From positions 1 through 64,000 of the forward strand of contig DMYW01000058.1 of NCBI GenBank assembly GCA_003482455.1: a stretch of 64,000 nt of DNA, in the 5' to 3' direction. Origin of the DNA: Rheinheimera sp. GTDB lineage: Bacteria > Pseudomonadota > Gammaproteobacteria > Enterobacterales > Alteromonadaceae. Positions 16,837 through 26,140 of the stretch are shown piece after piece. Numbering within the stretch: position 1 is the stretch's first letter; every line of letters starts with the position of its first letter. The notes under the pieces were generated by a model. The model did no database searches and was not told where the DNA came from. It was given only the letters and a program-made list of their open reading frames with translations. A program made the translations under genes and the position numbers.

Positions 16837-17514
16837 ATGATTGAAGCTAAAGACCCCATCACAGCCTCAGATCGAGTTTTGATAGCGCTGCGTAAAGCAA
16901 TCGTCGAAGGCGGCATTGCAGCAGGGACCAAAATCTCTGAGCCTGAATTAGCCAAGCAATTTGATATCAGCCGCGCGCCACTTCGCGAAGCCTTAGCACG
17001 CTTGGAGCGTTGCCATTTGATTGAACGCACGCCCAATGCCGGTGCGCGCGTGGTCAAGTTGACCGTGGCGGGTTTGAAGTCGTTGTATGAGCTGCGCGAA
17101 ACCCTAGAGGGCATGGCGGCACGTTTAGCCGCAACGCAGATGACTGAGCAAGAAATTCAAGACGTTCGGCAGTTACTCGATCACCACTTAAGTACGCAAC
17201 GCGTGCGGGAAGGCGAGAGTTATTACCAAGAAGCCGGCGACGTCGATTTTCACTACCGGCTGATTTTAGGCTCTAAAAACCCATATTTAATCAATTTGTT
17301 ATGTGACGAGTTGTACCATTTGGTGCGGATGTACCGAGTGCAGCTTGGCATGAACGGGCCGCGAGTGTCGCGCGCCTTTGACGAACACAAAGCCATCTTA
17401 AATGCGATTGCTGCACGGGATGGTGAACTGGCGGAGCTGTTGATGCGCCGCCACATCGCGGCATCGGGTCGCAACATTGAACAGCATCTACAACAGGGGA
17501 CTCTCCATGACTAA
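16837..17514 (+). CDS. GntR-family (FadR subgroup) regulator of the methylcitrate operon
   Basis: The 225-residue protein has an N-terminal winged helix (GTKISEPELAKQFDISRAPL, REALARLE) and an FCD-type ligand-binding domain (LYELRETLEGMAARLAA onward, histidines in DVDFHYRL and MRRHI for metal). The ATG at 16837 was chosen over upstream starts because family members begin about 20 residues before the winged helix and the operator-like palindrome ends just before it. It overlaps prpB by eight bases, so it most likely represses prp genes in response to a propionate-catabolism metabolite. Not PrpR of the enterobacterial sigma-54 type. Confidence 0.88.
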   Translation: MIEAKDPITASDRVLIALRKAIVEGGIAAGTKISEPELAKQFDISRAPLREALARLERCHLIERTPNAGARVVKLTVAGLKSLYELRETLEGMAARLAATQMTEQEIQDVRQLLDHHLSTQRVREGESYYQEAGDVDFHYRLILGSKNPYLINLLCDELYHLVRMYRVQLGMNGPRVSRAFDEHKAILNAIAARDGELAELLMRRHIAASGRNIEQHLQQGTLHD

Positions 17515-18394
17515 ATTAACTGCAGGCGCCAAGTTGCGTCAGGCGATTGTCGACAATCAACCACTGCAACTGGTGGGCACCATTAACGCGTACACGGCGA
17601 TGATGGCCGAACGTGTTGGCCATAAAGCGCTGTATTTATCTGGTGCAGGCGTCGCCAACGCGTCGTTTGGATTACCTGATTTAGGCATGACCTCATTAAA
17701 TGATGTCTGTGAAGACATTCGCCGTATTACCGGCGCTACCAACCTGCCATTGTTAGTAGATGCCGACACGGGCTGGGGCGGGGCCTTTAACATTGCCCGT
17801 ACCGTGAAAGAAATGACCCGCGCCGGCGCTGCTGGTTTTCATATCGAAGACCAAGTGATGCAAAAACGTTGTGGCCATCGTCCAAACAAAGAAATCGTTT
17901 CGTTAGAAGAAATGGTCGACCGCGTTAAAGCGTCGGTCGATGCGCGAAGCGATGAAAGCTTCTTCATCATGGCGCGCACCGATGCGCTGCAACAACAAGG
18001 CTTGCAAGCGGCGATTGAACGGGCGCAGGCCTGCGTTGAAGCCGGTGCCGATGCGATTTTCGCCGAAGCTGTGTACACCTTAGAGCAATACGAAGCCTTT
18101 ACTAAGGCGCTGTCAGTGCCGGTGTTGGCGAACATTACCGAGTTTGGTCAAACGCCACTGTTTAACACCGCCGAGCTTTCGGGTGTGGGCGTGAAGATGG
18201 TGTTGTACCCGTTGTCGGCGTTTCGCGCGATGAACAAAGCCGCGCTGAACGTGTATCAGTCTATTTTGGCCAATGGCGATCAAAAAGCGGTGGTCGACAG
18301 CATGCAAACGCGCGCTGAATTGTACGATTTCCTGAATTATCACAGCTACGAGCAGAAGTTAGACAACCTGTTCGCCGCTGGTAAAAACAAATAA
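17507..18394 (+). CDS. prpB: 2-methylisocitrate lyase
   Basis: Splits 2-methylisocitrate to pyruvate and succinate, the last step of the 2-methylcitrate cycle for propionyl-CoA. The 295-residue protein has DADTGWGG and the active-site loop KRCGHR (120-125) with catalytic Cys122, as in PrpB and isocitrate lyases. The ATG at 17507 follows CAGGGGA; the longer frame from 17477 lies in the regulator. Translation is coupled to the regulator by the overlap. Confidence 0.96.
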   Translation: MTKLTAGAKLRQAIVDNQPLQLVGTINAYTAMMAERVGHKALYLSGAGVANASFGLPDLGMTSLNDVCEDIRRITGATNLPLLVDADTGWGGAFNIARTVKEMTRAGAAGFHIEDQVMQKRCGHRPNKEIVSLEEMVDRVKASVDARSDESFFIMARTDALQQQGLQAAIERAQACVEAGADAIFAEAVYTLEQYEAFTKALSVPVLANITEFGQTPLFNTAELSGVGVKMVLYPLSAFRAMNKAALNVYQSILANGDQKAVVDSMQTRAELYDFLNYHSYEQKLDNLFAAGKNK

Positions 18395-18425
18395 TCATCG
18401 AACCTCTATCCTACAGGAGCTTAAC

Positions 18426-19556
18426 ATGGCCGCTGGAAAACAATTAACAGGCGCCGGTCTGCGTGGTCAGATCGCTGGTAAAACCGCTTTATCAACGGTA
18501 GGTAAAGCAGGTTCAGGTTTAACCTATCGTGGGTATGACGTAAAAGACTTAGCTGCTCAATGCGAATTTGAAGAAGTGGCTTACCTGATTTTAAAAGGCA
18601 AATTACCAAACGCGACTGAACTTGCCGCTTACAAAGCACGCTTAAAAGGCCTGCGCAGCCTGCCACAGGCGTTAAAAGAAGTGTTGGAGCGTATTCCAGC
18701 GTCAGCGCATCCGATGGATGTGATGCGCACAGGTTGCTCTATGCTGGGTAACTTAGAAACGGAACACTCGTTTGCCGAGCAACAAGACGCGACCGATCGC
18801 CTGCTGGCGATTTTCCCAGGCCTGATTAACTACTGGTATAACTTCAGCCACAAAGGCGTGCGGATTGACGTTGAAACTGCGGCAGAGTCGATCGCTGAGC
18901 AATTCTTGTGGACGTTACACGGTGAAAAGCCACAAGCACTGCACACCCAAGTGATGCAAGCCTCATTGATTCTGTATGCAGAGCATGAGTTTAACGCCTC
19001 CACCTTTACTGCTCGCGTCTGTGCCTCGACCCTGTCCGATATGCATTCGTGCATCACGGGCGCCATTGGCTCACTGCGCGGCCCATTGCATGGCGGCGCC
19101 AACGAAGCGGCGATGGAACTGATCGAAAAAATGCACGACCCAGAGCACGCCGAAGTGACCTTGATGGGCATGTTAGAGCGCAAAGAAAAAATCATGGGTT
19201 TTGGTCATGCGATTTATTCTGAATCGGACCCACGCAACGCGGTGATCAAAGCCTGGTCAGAAAAACTGGCAGCCGCCAATGGCGACACTAAGTTATACGA
19301 CGTGTCGGTGCGTTGTGAAGCTGTGATGTGGCGCGAGAAAAAACTGTTTTGTAACGCCGACTTCTTCCACGCGTCTGCCTATAACTACATGGGCATTCCA
19401 ACCAAGTTGTTTACGCCAATTTTCGTCTGTTCACGTTTAACAGGCTGGGCGGCGCACGTGATGGAACAACGTGCGGATAACCGGATCATCCGTCCAAGCG
19501 CGGAGTACACCGGCGAAGAGTTCCGCCCGGTACCGGCATTGGCAGATCGCGCTTAA
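18426..19556 (+). CDS. prpC: 2-methylcitrate synthase
   Basis: Condenses propionyl-CoA and oxaloacetate. The 376-residue protein is of the short citrate-synthase type, with GLRGQIAGKTALSTVG at the N-terminus, catalytic-histidine segments GGANEAAM and MGFGHAIY, and the aspartate region NADFFHASAYNYMG typical of PrpC. A CAGGAG precedes the ATG. It is followed by a terminator before acnD. Confidence 0.95.
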   Translation: MAAGKQLTGAGLRGQIAGKTALSTVGKAGSGLTYRGYDVKDLAAQCEFEEVAYLILKGKLPNATELAAYKARLKGLRSLPQALKEVLERIPASAHPMDVMRTGCSMLGNLETEHSFAEQQDATDRLLAIFPGLINYWYNFSHKGVRIDVETAAESIAEQFLWTLHGEKPQALHTQVMQASLILYAEHEFNASTFTARVCASTLSDMHSCITGAIGSLRGPLHGGANEAAMELIEKMHDPEHAEVTLMGMLERKEKIMGFGHAIYSESDPRNAVIKAWSEKLAAANGDTKLYDVSVRCEAVMWREKKLFCNADFFHASAYNYMGIPTKLFTPIFVCSRLTGWAAHVMEQRADNRIIRPSAEYTGEEFRPVPALADRA

Positions 19557-19582
19557 TCGGCGCGTTAGCAAACACAACCATC

Positions 19583-19607
19583 AAAAAAGCGGCTTCGGCC
19601 GCTTTTT
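19583..19607 (+). terminator. Terminator between prpC and acnD
   Basis: AGCGGC/GCCGCT around TTCG, flanked by an A-run and T-run. It should lower acnD transcription relative to prpBC unless antiterminated. Confidence 0.85.
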
Positions 19608-19646
19608 GTAAAGACCTCGCGCACAATTCGCTAGTTGGACTAGATC

Positions 19647-22229
19647 ATGAACACTTTATTTCGTAAAAACTTACCCGGCACTGCGCTTGATTATTTCGAC
19701 GCTCGCGCCGCGGTAGAGGCCATTAAACCTGGCAGCTGGGATACCTTGCCCTACACCTCACGCGTGCACGCGGAAAACCTAGTGCGCCGCGCTGATCCGG
19801 CACAACTCAACGCCTATTTGGGGCAACTGATCGATGGCAAACAAGAGCTGGACTTTCCATGGTTCCCAGCGCGTGTAGTCTGCCACGATATCCTGGGCCA
19901 AACGGCGTTGGTTGACTTAGCCGGCCTGCGTGACGCCATTGCTGATATGGGTGGCGACCCGGCCAAAGTGAACCCTGTGGTGCCAACGCAGCTAATTGTC
20001 GACCACTCGTTGGCCGTTGAATACGGCGGTTATGACAAAGATGCCTTTGCCAAGAACCGCGCCGTGGAAGACCGTCGCAACGACGATCGCTTCCATTTTA
20101 TCAATTGGACAAAATTGGCATTTAAAAACGTCGACGTGATCCCACCTGGCAACGGCATCATGCACCAAATCAACTTGGAGCGGATGTCCCCGGTCATTCA
20201 CGCCATCGACGGTGTGGCTTACCCTGATACCTTAGTTGGTACCGACTCGCACACGCCACATGTTGATGCGCTGGGTGTCATCGCCATTGGTGTCGGTGGC
20301 TTAGAAGCTGAAAACGTCATGCTTGGCCGCGCGTCCTGGATGCGTTTACCCGATATCGTGGGTGTAGAACTTACCGGCAAACTGCAACCGGGCATTATGG
20401 CGACCGACTTGGTGCTGGCACTGACCGAGTTTTTACGCAAACAAAAAGTCGTGTCCTGTTATTTAGAGTTCTTTGGCGATGGCGTTGCCGGTTTAAGCCT
20501 TGGCGATCGCGCGACGATTTCCAACATGACGCCAGAATATGGCGCCACCGCCGCCATGTTCTCAATTGACCAGCAAACACTGGATTATTTGACTTTAACT
20601 GGCAGAAGCGCTGAGCAAGTACAGTTGGTCGAAACCTACGCTAAAACCGCTGGTTTGTGGGCGGATTCGCTGCAACAGGTGGTGTATCCACGCGTACTGC
20701 GCTTTGATTTATCTACCGTTGTGCGCAATATCGCCGGCCCGTCGAACCCGCATAAACGCGTTGCGACTAGCGATTTGGTGGACGCAGGTATCGTCAAACC
20801 GTACCAAGAAACCGCCGGCGAGATGCCAGATGGCGCCGTGATCATCGCCGCCATTACCAGCTGCACCAACACCTCGAACCCACGTAACGTGATTGCTGCT
20901 GGTTTGCTCGCGCGTAACGCCAACAAGTTTGGCTTAAGCCGCAAGCCATGGGTGAAGACTTCACTGGCACCTGGGTCTAAAGCGGTACAACTGTATTTAG
21001 AAGACGCCAACTTATTGCCAGAGTTAGAACAGCTTGGTTTTGGTATTGTCGCCTTTGCGTGCACTACCTGTAACGGTATGTCCGGTGCGCTTGACCCTGT
21101 TATCCAGCAGGAAATTATCGACCGTGACCTGTACGCTACCGCTGTGTTGTCGGGTAACCGCAACTTTGACGGCCGTATTCATCCGTACGCTAAACAAGCG
21201 TTTTTGGCATCGCCGGCGCTGGTTGTCGCCTACGCCATTGCGGGTTCTGTGCGGTTTGACATTGAAAAAGACGCTCTCGGTTATCACGACGGCAAGCCGG
21301 TGACCTTAAAAGACATTTGGCCAACCGATGCTGAAATTGACGCTGTGGTGGCCGCGGCGGTTAAGCCGGAACAATTCCGCAAAGTGTATGAACCTATGTT
21401 TGCGCTGTCGGTGGATTACGGCACCAAGGTATCGCCGCTGTACGATTGGCGCCCGATGAGTACCTACATTCGCCGTCCGCCGTATTGGGAAGGTGCGTTG
21501 GCTGGTGAGCGCACGCTCAAAGGCATGCGGCCGTTGGCGCTTTTGGGCGATAACATTACCACCGACCATTTGTCGCCATCCAACGCCATCATGCTCGATA
21601 GCGCGGCGGGTGAGTACCTGGCGAAAATGGGCGTGCCGGAAGAAGACTTCAACTCGTACGCGACGCACCGCGGCGATCACTTAACGGCGCAACGCGCAAC
21701 CTTTGCCAACCCTAAACTGATCAATGAAATGGTCGTGGTTGACGGCAAGGTGAAGCAGGGCTCATTGGCGCGGGTAGAACCTGAAGGCAAGGTCACGCGC
21801 ATGTGGGAAGCCATTGAGACCTACATGGAACGTAAGCAGCCGCTGATCATCGTCGCCGGTGCCGATTATGGCCAAGGCTCGAGCCGCGATTGGGCTGCCA
21901 AAGGCGTGCGCCTGGCGGGTGTTGAAGCCATTGTCGCCGAAGGCTTTGAGCGTATTCACCGCACCAATTTAATCGGCATGGGCGTATTACCGCTGGAGTT
22001 TTTGCCTGGCACCAACCGTCTGACCGTGGGGCTTGATGGCACCGAGACCTTTGATGTGGTCGGTGTCCGCGAGCCGCGCACCACGCTGACATTGGTGGTG
22101 CACCGTCAAAACGGCGACGTAGTCGAAGTGCCGGTGCGTTGTCGTTTAGACACCGCCGAAGAAGTGTCGATTTACGACGCGGGCGGCGTGTTACAACGTT
22201 TTGCTAAAGACTTCTTAGGCCAAGCCTAA
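19647..22229 (+). CDS. acnD: Fe/S-dependent 2-methylcitrate dehydratase AcnD
   Basis: Aconitase-family enzyme that dehydrates 2-methylcitrate in organisms lacking PrpD; works with PrpF. The 860-residue protein has the aconitase cluster cysteines in TSCTNTSNP and ACTTCNGMSG, substrate-binding GTDSHTPHVDALG, and the swivel-domain DYGQGSSRDWAAKG. The start MNTLFRKNLPGTALDYFD is typical of AcnD and not of AcnA. It is flanked by terminators on both sides, so it may have its own promoter or depend on read-through. Confidence 0.95.
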   Translation: MNTLFRKNLPGTALDYFDARAAVEAIKPGSWDTLPYTSRVHAENLVRRADPAQLNAYLGQLIDGKQELDFPWFPARVVCHDILGQTALVDLAGLRDAIADMGGDPAKVNPVVPTQLIVDHSLAVEYGGYDKDAFAKNRAVEDRRNDDRFHFINWTKLAFKNVDVIPPGNGIMHQINLERMSPVIHAIDGVAYPDTLVGTDSHTPHVDALGVIAIGVGGLEAENVMLGRASWMRLPDIVGVELTGKLQPGIMATDLVLALTEFLRKQKVVSCYLEFFGDGVAGLSLGDRATISNMTPEYGATAAMFSIDQQTLDYLTLTGRSAEQVQLVETYAKTAGLWADSLQQVVYPRVLRFDLSTVVRNIAGPSNPHKRVATSDLVDAGIVKPYQETAGEMPDGAVIIAAITSCTNTSNPRNVIAAGLLARNANKFGLSRKPWVKTSLAPGSKAVQLYLEDANLLPELEQLGFGIVAFACTTCNGMSGALDPVIQQEIIDRDLYATAVLSGNRNFDGRIHPYAKQAFLASPALVVAYAIAGSVRFDIEKDALGYHDGKPVTLKDIWPTDAEIDAVVAAAVKPEQFRKVYEPMFALSVDYGTKVSPLYDWRPMSTYIRRPPYWEGALAGERTLKGMRPLALLGDNITTDHLSPSNAIMLDSAAGEYLAKMGVPEEDFNSYATHRGDHLTAQRATFANPKLINEMVVVDGKVKQGSLARVEPEGKVTRMWEAIETYMERKQPLIIVAGADYGQGSSRDWAAKGVRLAGVEAIVAEGFERIHRTNLIGMGVLPLEFLPGTNRLTVGLDGTETFDVVGVREPRTTLTLVVHRQNGDVVEVPVRCRLDTAEEVSIYDAGGVLQRFAKDFLGQA

Positions 22230-22236
22230 CGGCTGA

Positions 22237-22263
22237 AAACGGGCGCTTGCGCCCGTTTTTTTT
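22237..22263 (+). terminator. Terminator after acnD
   Basis: ACGGGCGC/GCGCCCGT with a run of nine T; a strong intrinsic terminator. Confidence 0.9.
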
Positions 22264-22382
22264 ATTCGCACCGACCTGTGTAACCAAGCGACAGAGGCGA
22301 TTTTGTCTCGCTATGGGCGCTGCCGAATGCCAATACGAGGCATTTGCTGACAAAGGTCGGCGATGTTTTGCAAGGAAAATAT

Positions 22383-23576
22383 ATGAGCTACAAACCACAA
22401 CTAAAGATCCCAGCAACTTATATGCGCGGCGGTACCAGCAAAGGGGTGTTTTTTGTCCAAGGCGATTTGCCCAAAGCTGCGCAACAGCCGGGCGCTGCGC
22501 GTGATGCGGTATTGCTGCGCGTCATTGGTTCTCCCGATCCATACGGCAAACAAATTGACGGCATGGGCGGGGCTACGTCATCGACCAGCAAAACCGTGAT
22601 TTTAAGTAAATCCAGCAAAGCCGACCACGACGTCGATTACCTGTTTGGCCAAGTGTCGATTGACAAAGCCTTTGTCGACTGGAGTGGTAACTGCGGCAAT
22701 TTATCGGCAGCGGTGGGTGCCTTTGCCATCAGTTCTGGATTAGTCGATAGCAGCCGCGTGCCAAAAGACGGCGTCGCCGTGGTGCGGATTTGGCAAGCCA
22801 ACATCAGCAAAACCATCATCGCGCACATCCCGATGGTGGATGGCCAAGTGCAAGAAAGCGGTGAGTTTGAACTCGACGGCGTGACGTTCCCGGCGGCAGA
22901 AGTGCAGCTGGAGTTTATGGACCCGTCAGGTGATGATGGCGATGACGGCGGCTCCATGTTCCCAACCGGCAACGTGGTGGATACGTTAACTGTACCCGGC
23001 GTTGGCAGTTTCCCTGCGACTTTTATTAATGCTGGTATTCCGACGATTTTTGTCAATGCCACAGATATTGGCTATCAAGGCACGGAACTGCAAGAAGATA
23101 TCAATAGCGATGCTGCTGCGTTGGCACGTTTTGAAACGATTCGGGCCTATGGCGCCTTGCAGATGGGCTTGATTAAAGACTTAGCAGAAGCGCAAACGCG
23201 CCAACACACGCCAAAAATTGCCTTTGTGTCAGCGCCAAAAACGTACACCGCGTCTAGCGGCAAAGTAGTTGCGGCCGACAGCGTTGATTTGCTGGTGCGC
23301 GCATTATCGATGGGCAAATTACACCATGCGATGATGGGCACCTGCGCCGTCGCCATTGGTACAGCTGCGGCCGTACCGGGCACGCTGGTCAATTTAGCCG
23401 CCGGTGGTGGCGATCGCGAAGCGGTGCGCTTTGGTCATCCATCAGGCACCTTACGCGTTGGCGCCAAGGCACAACAAGTCGATGGCCAGTGGCAAGTGAC
23501 AAAGGCCATCATGAGCCGCAGCGCGCGAGTGCTGATGGAAGGGTTTGTGCGAATTCCGGCCGAAACTTTGCCTTAA
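22383..23576 (+). CDS. prpF: 2-methylaconitate isomerase PrpF
   Basis: Isomerises trans-2-methylaconitate made by AcnD so that an aconitase can hydrate it to 2-methylisocitrate. The 397-residue protein starts MSYKPQLKIPATYMRGGTSK, and the RGGTSKGVFF block contains conserved active-site residues; GNCGNLSAAVGAFAI is the second hallmark. The ATG at 22383 has AAGGA upstream; the longer frame from 22344 has none. A terminator separates it from acnD, so its expression needs read-through or a promoter in 22264-22382. Confidence 0.95.
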   Translation: MSYKPQLKIPATYMRGGTSKGVFFVQGDLPKAAQQPGAARDAVLLRVIGSPDPYGKQIDGMGGATSSTSKTVILSKSSKADHDVDYLFGQVSIDKAFVDWSGNCGNLSAAVGAFAISSGLVDSSRVPKDGVAVVRIWQANISKTIIAHIPMVDGQVQESGEFELDGVTFPAAEVQLEFMDPSGDDGDDGGSMFPTGNVVDTLTVPGVGSFPATFINAGIPTIFVNATDIGYQGTELQEDINSDAAALARFETIRAYGALQMGLIKDLAEAQTRQHTPKIAFVSAPKTYTASSGKVVAADSVDLLVRALSMGKLHHAMMGTCAVAIGTAAAVPGTLVNLAAGGGDREAVRFGHPSGTLRVGAKAQQVDGQWQVTKAIMSRSARVLMEGFVRIPAETLP

Positions 23577-23631
23577 TCGAAGCTCATCCTTGGCACCGAG
23601 AGCGGCCAACGCACTGGATGCTTGAAAGGTC

Positions 23632-23656
23632 AAAGCCACCGCGCGGTGGCTTTTCT
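23632..23656 (+). terminator. Terminator after prpF
   Basis: AAAGCCACC/GGTGGCTTT around GCGC with a short T-run. Confidence 0.8.
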
Positions 23657-23794
23657 GCTGCAGGATTGACCAATCAGCGCTGGTTTCTGCCGCTAATTGT
23701 CGACTTGCCAGCGAGTTCCTGCGGTACGCATTGCAAATTCGGGGAAACCTGATTAGATTGAAAAGGGTATTAACATCACAGGCGGGATGCACCG

Positions 23795-24193
23795 ATGAAA
23801 AAATGGTTTGCTGCGATGCTCTTCAGTGCTGCGATTCCAGCACATGCGGTTGATCAGGACTACAAGCTCCTGACGGTTGCGAGTTACTTGAACTTTTATC
23901 TGTTAAACCTTAATGCTTGTGAAGACTTTCACAGCTCTTTACGGCGTGATGCGTATGAGGCTGAAGGGATGTTATACCCTTGGCTAGATAAACTGGACGC
24001 AAAAACCAAAGGTAGTATCGATGCCGGCATTTTGGAAAACGAGCTGAAAAAGCGTCGAGAAAAGGTCAGCAATATGATCAAAGAAGGTGGCCTGAAAAAA
24101 GAGGGTGGCCTGACTGAAGAACAGTGCCGGTTTATCATTGATATTGTGAAGAAAAACGAACTCGACAAAACCATGCTCAAAGCCTTGGAATAA
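23795..24193 (+). CDS. Small exported protein of unknown function
   Basis: A 132-residue protein with a clear Sec signal peptide (KKW then a hydrophobic core; likely cleavage after AIPAHA, about residue 18). The mature part is charged and helical, with two cysteines (ACEDF and EQCRF) that could form a disulfide, and a Lys/Glu-rich segment around residues 88-108. I recognise no family. It lies alone between the prpF terminator and the GNAT gene. Confidence 0.7.
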   Translation: MKKWFAAMLFSAAIPAHAVDQDYKLLTVASYLNFYLLNLNACEDFHSSLRRDAYEAEGMLYPWLDKLDAKTKGSIDAGILENELKKRREKVSNMIKEGGLKKEGGLTEEQCRFIIDIVKKNELDKTMLKALE

Positions 24194-24223
24194 TCGATTG
24201 TTGACCTCTGTTTGTAGTGCTTT

Positions 24224-24727
24224 ATGTTTGTAATTCGCCAAATGCAACAAAACGATCTTGCAGCCGTGATTCGGCTGCAAGATTCCTGTTACCACGATGA
24301 TTTGTTTGAAGCGCCCGAAGTTGTACAACAGCGCTTTATGCGTCACCCACAAAGTTGTTGGGTCGCGGTATATAAAGACAAATTGTGGGGTTACCTGTTT
24401 ACCTATCCATCCAAAGTCGGCAAGGTTAATCCGCTAGGGGCGGAGTTTCCGCAGTATGCCAGTGCCGATTGCTTGTATTTACATGATGTTGCAGTCAGTC
24501 GAGATGCGCGTGGTCAAGGGGTTGCTTCGGCGTTAGTGCATCAAGCGGCTTTGCATGCTAAAGAGCTTGGCTTGCCTCAATTAGCGTTAGTTGCGGTTCA
24601 AAACTCCTTAGAATTCTGGCAACAACAAGGCTTTCAGCAGTATTCTCCAATAACGCCTGATATTGAACACGCTTTGGCTACCTATTTGGGGTCAACAGCA
24701 CACTATTTGGTCAGCAAACTGCAATAA
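24224..24727 (+). CDS. GNAT-family N-acetyltransferase
   Basis: The 167-residue protein has the GNAT acetyl-CoA site: the strand LYLHDVAVSRDARGQGVASA contains the Q/RxxGxG/A loop (RGQGVA). It begins MFVIRQMQQNDLAAVIRLQD, a usual GNAT start, and ends with an EFWQQQGF block found in RimI-like enzymes. Substrate cannot be predicted. It begins 30 bases after the small exported protein and may share its transcript. Confidence 0.87.
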   Translation: MFVIRQMQQNDLAAVIRLQDSCYHDDLFEAPEVVQQRFMRHPQSCWVAVYKDKLWGYLFTYPSKVGKVNPLGAEFPQYASADCLYLHDVAVSRDARGQGVASALVHQAALHAKELGLPQLALVAVQNSLEFWQQQGFQQYSPITPDIEHALATYLGSTAHYLVSKLQ

Positions 24728-24992
24728 CGTTTGCTTACAAATTGCTGCACGCTACGGTTCCACCTAATTCCGACTATTTTCGGTAATTTAAGTCGAATGT
24801 TTACATCAGAGTTACGTATTAATCACGTTTGGTTTTTATGTGTGGTGGAAGTTTGATGTTCTGCAACAGATCCGATATTTCGAACAGAATTAATTAGTTA
24901 GATTGACATAACTTGTTACGGTTTGTCGGTTTGCATTAAAAACCATTTCGTTAGACTACACTCAGCCATTCTATTTTTACGGAATTATCGAC

Positions 24993-26138
24993 ATGCAAAG
25001 TCTGAAGAAAACCTGGGTATTCACCGCTGTAGCCTTGGCGCTGTCACTATCAGCATGCCGTGAGCAGAAATCGCAACAAGATGAAGAAGCTGCAGTCAGC
25101 AGCCTGACACTGGTGCAAGAAGATTTGATGACAGTCAAACATGCAGAATTGTCGCAGGGGCCGATGATTTCAGGTTCGCTGCAACCAGTCATCAAAGCAG
25201 AGTTAAATGCTGAAGTTTCTGGCATTGTGACCAAAGTATTGAAAGACAACGGCGATATTGTTAAAGCAGGTGATGTGTTAGTCGAACTTGATAAAACCAC
25301 CTATCGCGACAAAGTGTTGTCGGCACAAGAAGCCGAGCGTTCAGCGATTGTGACTTCGGATCAAGCGGCCAAGCAGCTAAAACGGATGCAGTCGTTGCAC
25401 AAGCAAAATTTAGTAACAGCCGAAGTACTTGAATCCGCTGAAATTAAAGCCAATCAAGCGCAATCGGATTTAGCATCAGCCCGTGCACGCTTAGTAGAAG
25501 CGAAGCAGCAGTTACAACGCACCGAAGTTAAAGCGCCGTTTAGTGGCGTTGTTGCCGCACGCAAAACGTCTTCTGGCGATACAGCGCAAATTGGTAAAGC
25601 CTTGATGGTCGTGATCGACCCTGCAAGTATGCGTTTTGAAGGCTACATCGCCGCCGACCAAGTCGGACAAATAAAAACCGGTCAACAGGTGAGTTTCAAA
25701 GTCAATGGTTATCCTGGACAACAATTTACGGGTGTAATTGAACGCATCAACCCGCAAGCCAACGAAATTACCCGTCAAGTGCAAGTGTTTGTGAAAATTG
25801 ATAAACAAGAGAATTTTGTTGCTGGTCTCTATGCCGAAGGTTACATCTCAGTCGCGCAACAACAAGCGGTTATGTTACCTGAAACGGCGATCGTGCGCGA
25901 AGGCGACAACACCTTTACTTGGAAGCTGGATAACGGTGTGTTGCACAAGACTCGCGTGACGCTTGGCATGCAAGACCCACGCTTTGGTACATACCAAGTG
26001 ACGTCGGGCATTGATGTCGGTGAGCAAGTATTGCATCACCCTAAAGGGGCTATCCGTGAAGGGATTGCCGTGACATTGCAAGGTAGCGGCGCAGGTCAAG
26101 CGGTTGCCGAAACCAAACCAAACGGAACAGGTAACTAA
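24993..26138 (+). CDS. RND efflux periplasmic adaptor (membrane fusion lipoprotein)
   Basis: Links an inner-membrane RND pump to an outer-membrane channel. The 381-residue protein begins with a lipoprotein signal (LSLSAC, lipid-anchored Cys22). It shows the adaptor layout: barrel-sandwich half-motif (AEVSGIVTKVLKDNGDIVKA), a coiled-coil hairpin about residues 100-170, the second half (VKAPFSGVVAARKTSSGD) and a beta-barrel domain. The RND pump follows two bases after the stop. No TolC homologue and no regulator are adjacent. Confidence 0.93.
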   Translation: MQSLKKTWVFTAVALALSLSACREQKSQQDEEAAVSSLTLVQEDLMTVKHAELSQGPMISGSLQPVIKAELNAEVSGIVTKVLKDNGDIVKAGDVLVELDKTTYRDKVLSAQEAERSAIVTSDQAAKQLKRMQSLHKQNLVTAEVLESAEIKANQAQSDLASARARLVEAKQQLQRTEVKAPFSGVVAARKTSSGDTAQIGKALMVVIDPASMRFEGYIAADQVGQIKTGQQVSFKVNGYPGQQFTGVIERINPQANEITRQVQVFVKIDKQENFVAGLYAEGYISVAQQQAVMLPETAIVREGDNTFTWKLDNGVLHKTRVTLGMQDPRFGTYQVTSGIDVGEQVLHHPKGAIREGIAVTLQGSGAGQAVAETKPNGTGN

Positions 26139-26140
26139 CG

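Noticed and set aside
24903..24931. Perfect TTGACA upstream of the RND operon as a promoter
   Set aside because: No acceptable -10 hexamer is found at 15-19 bases.
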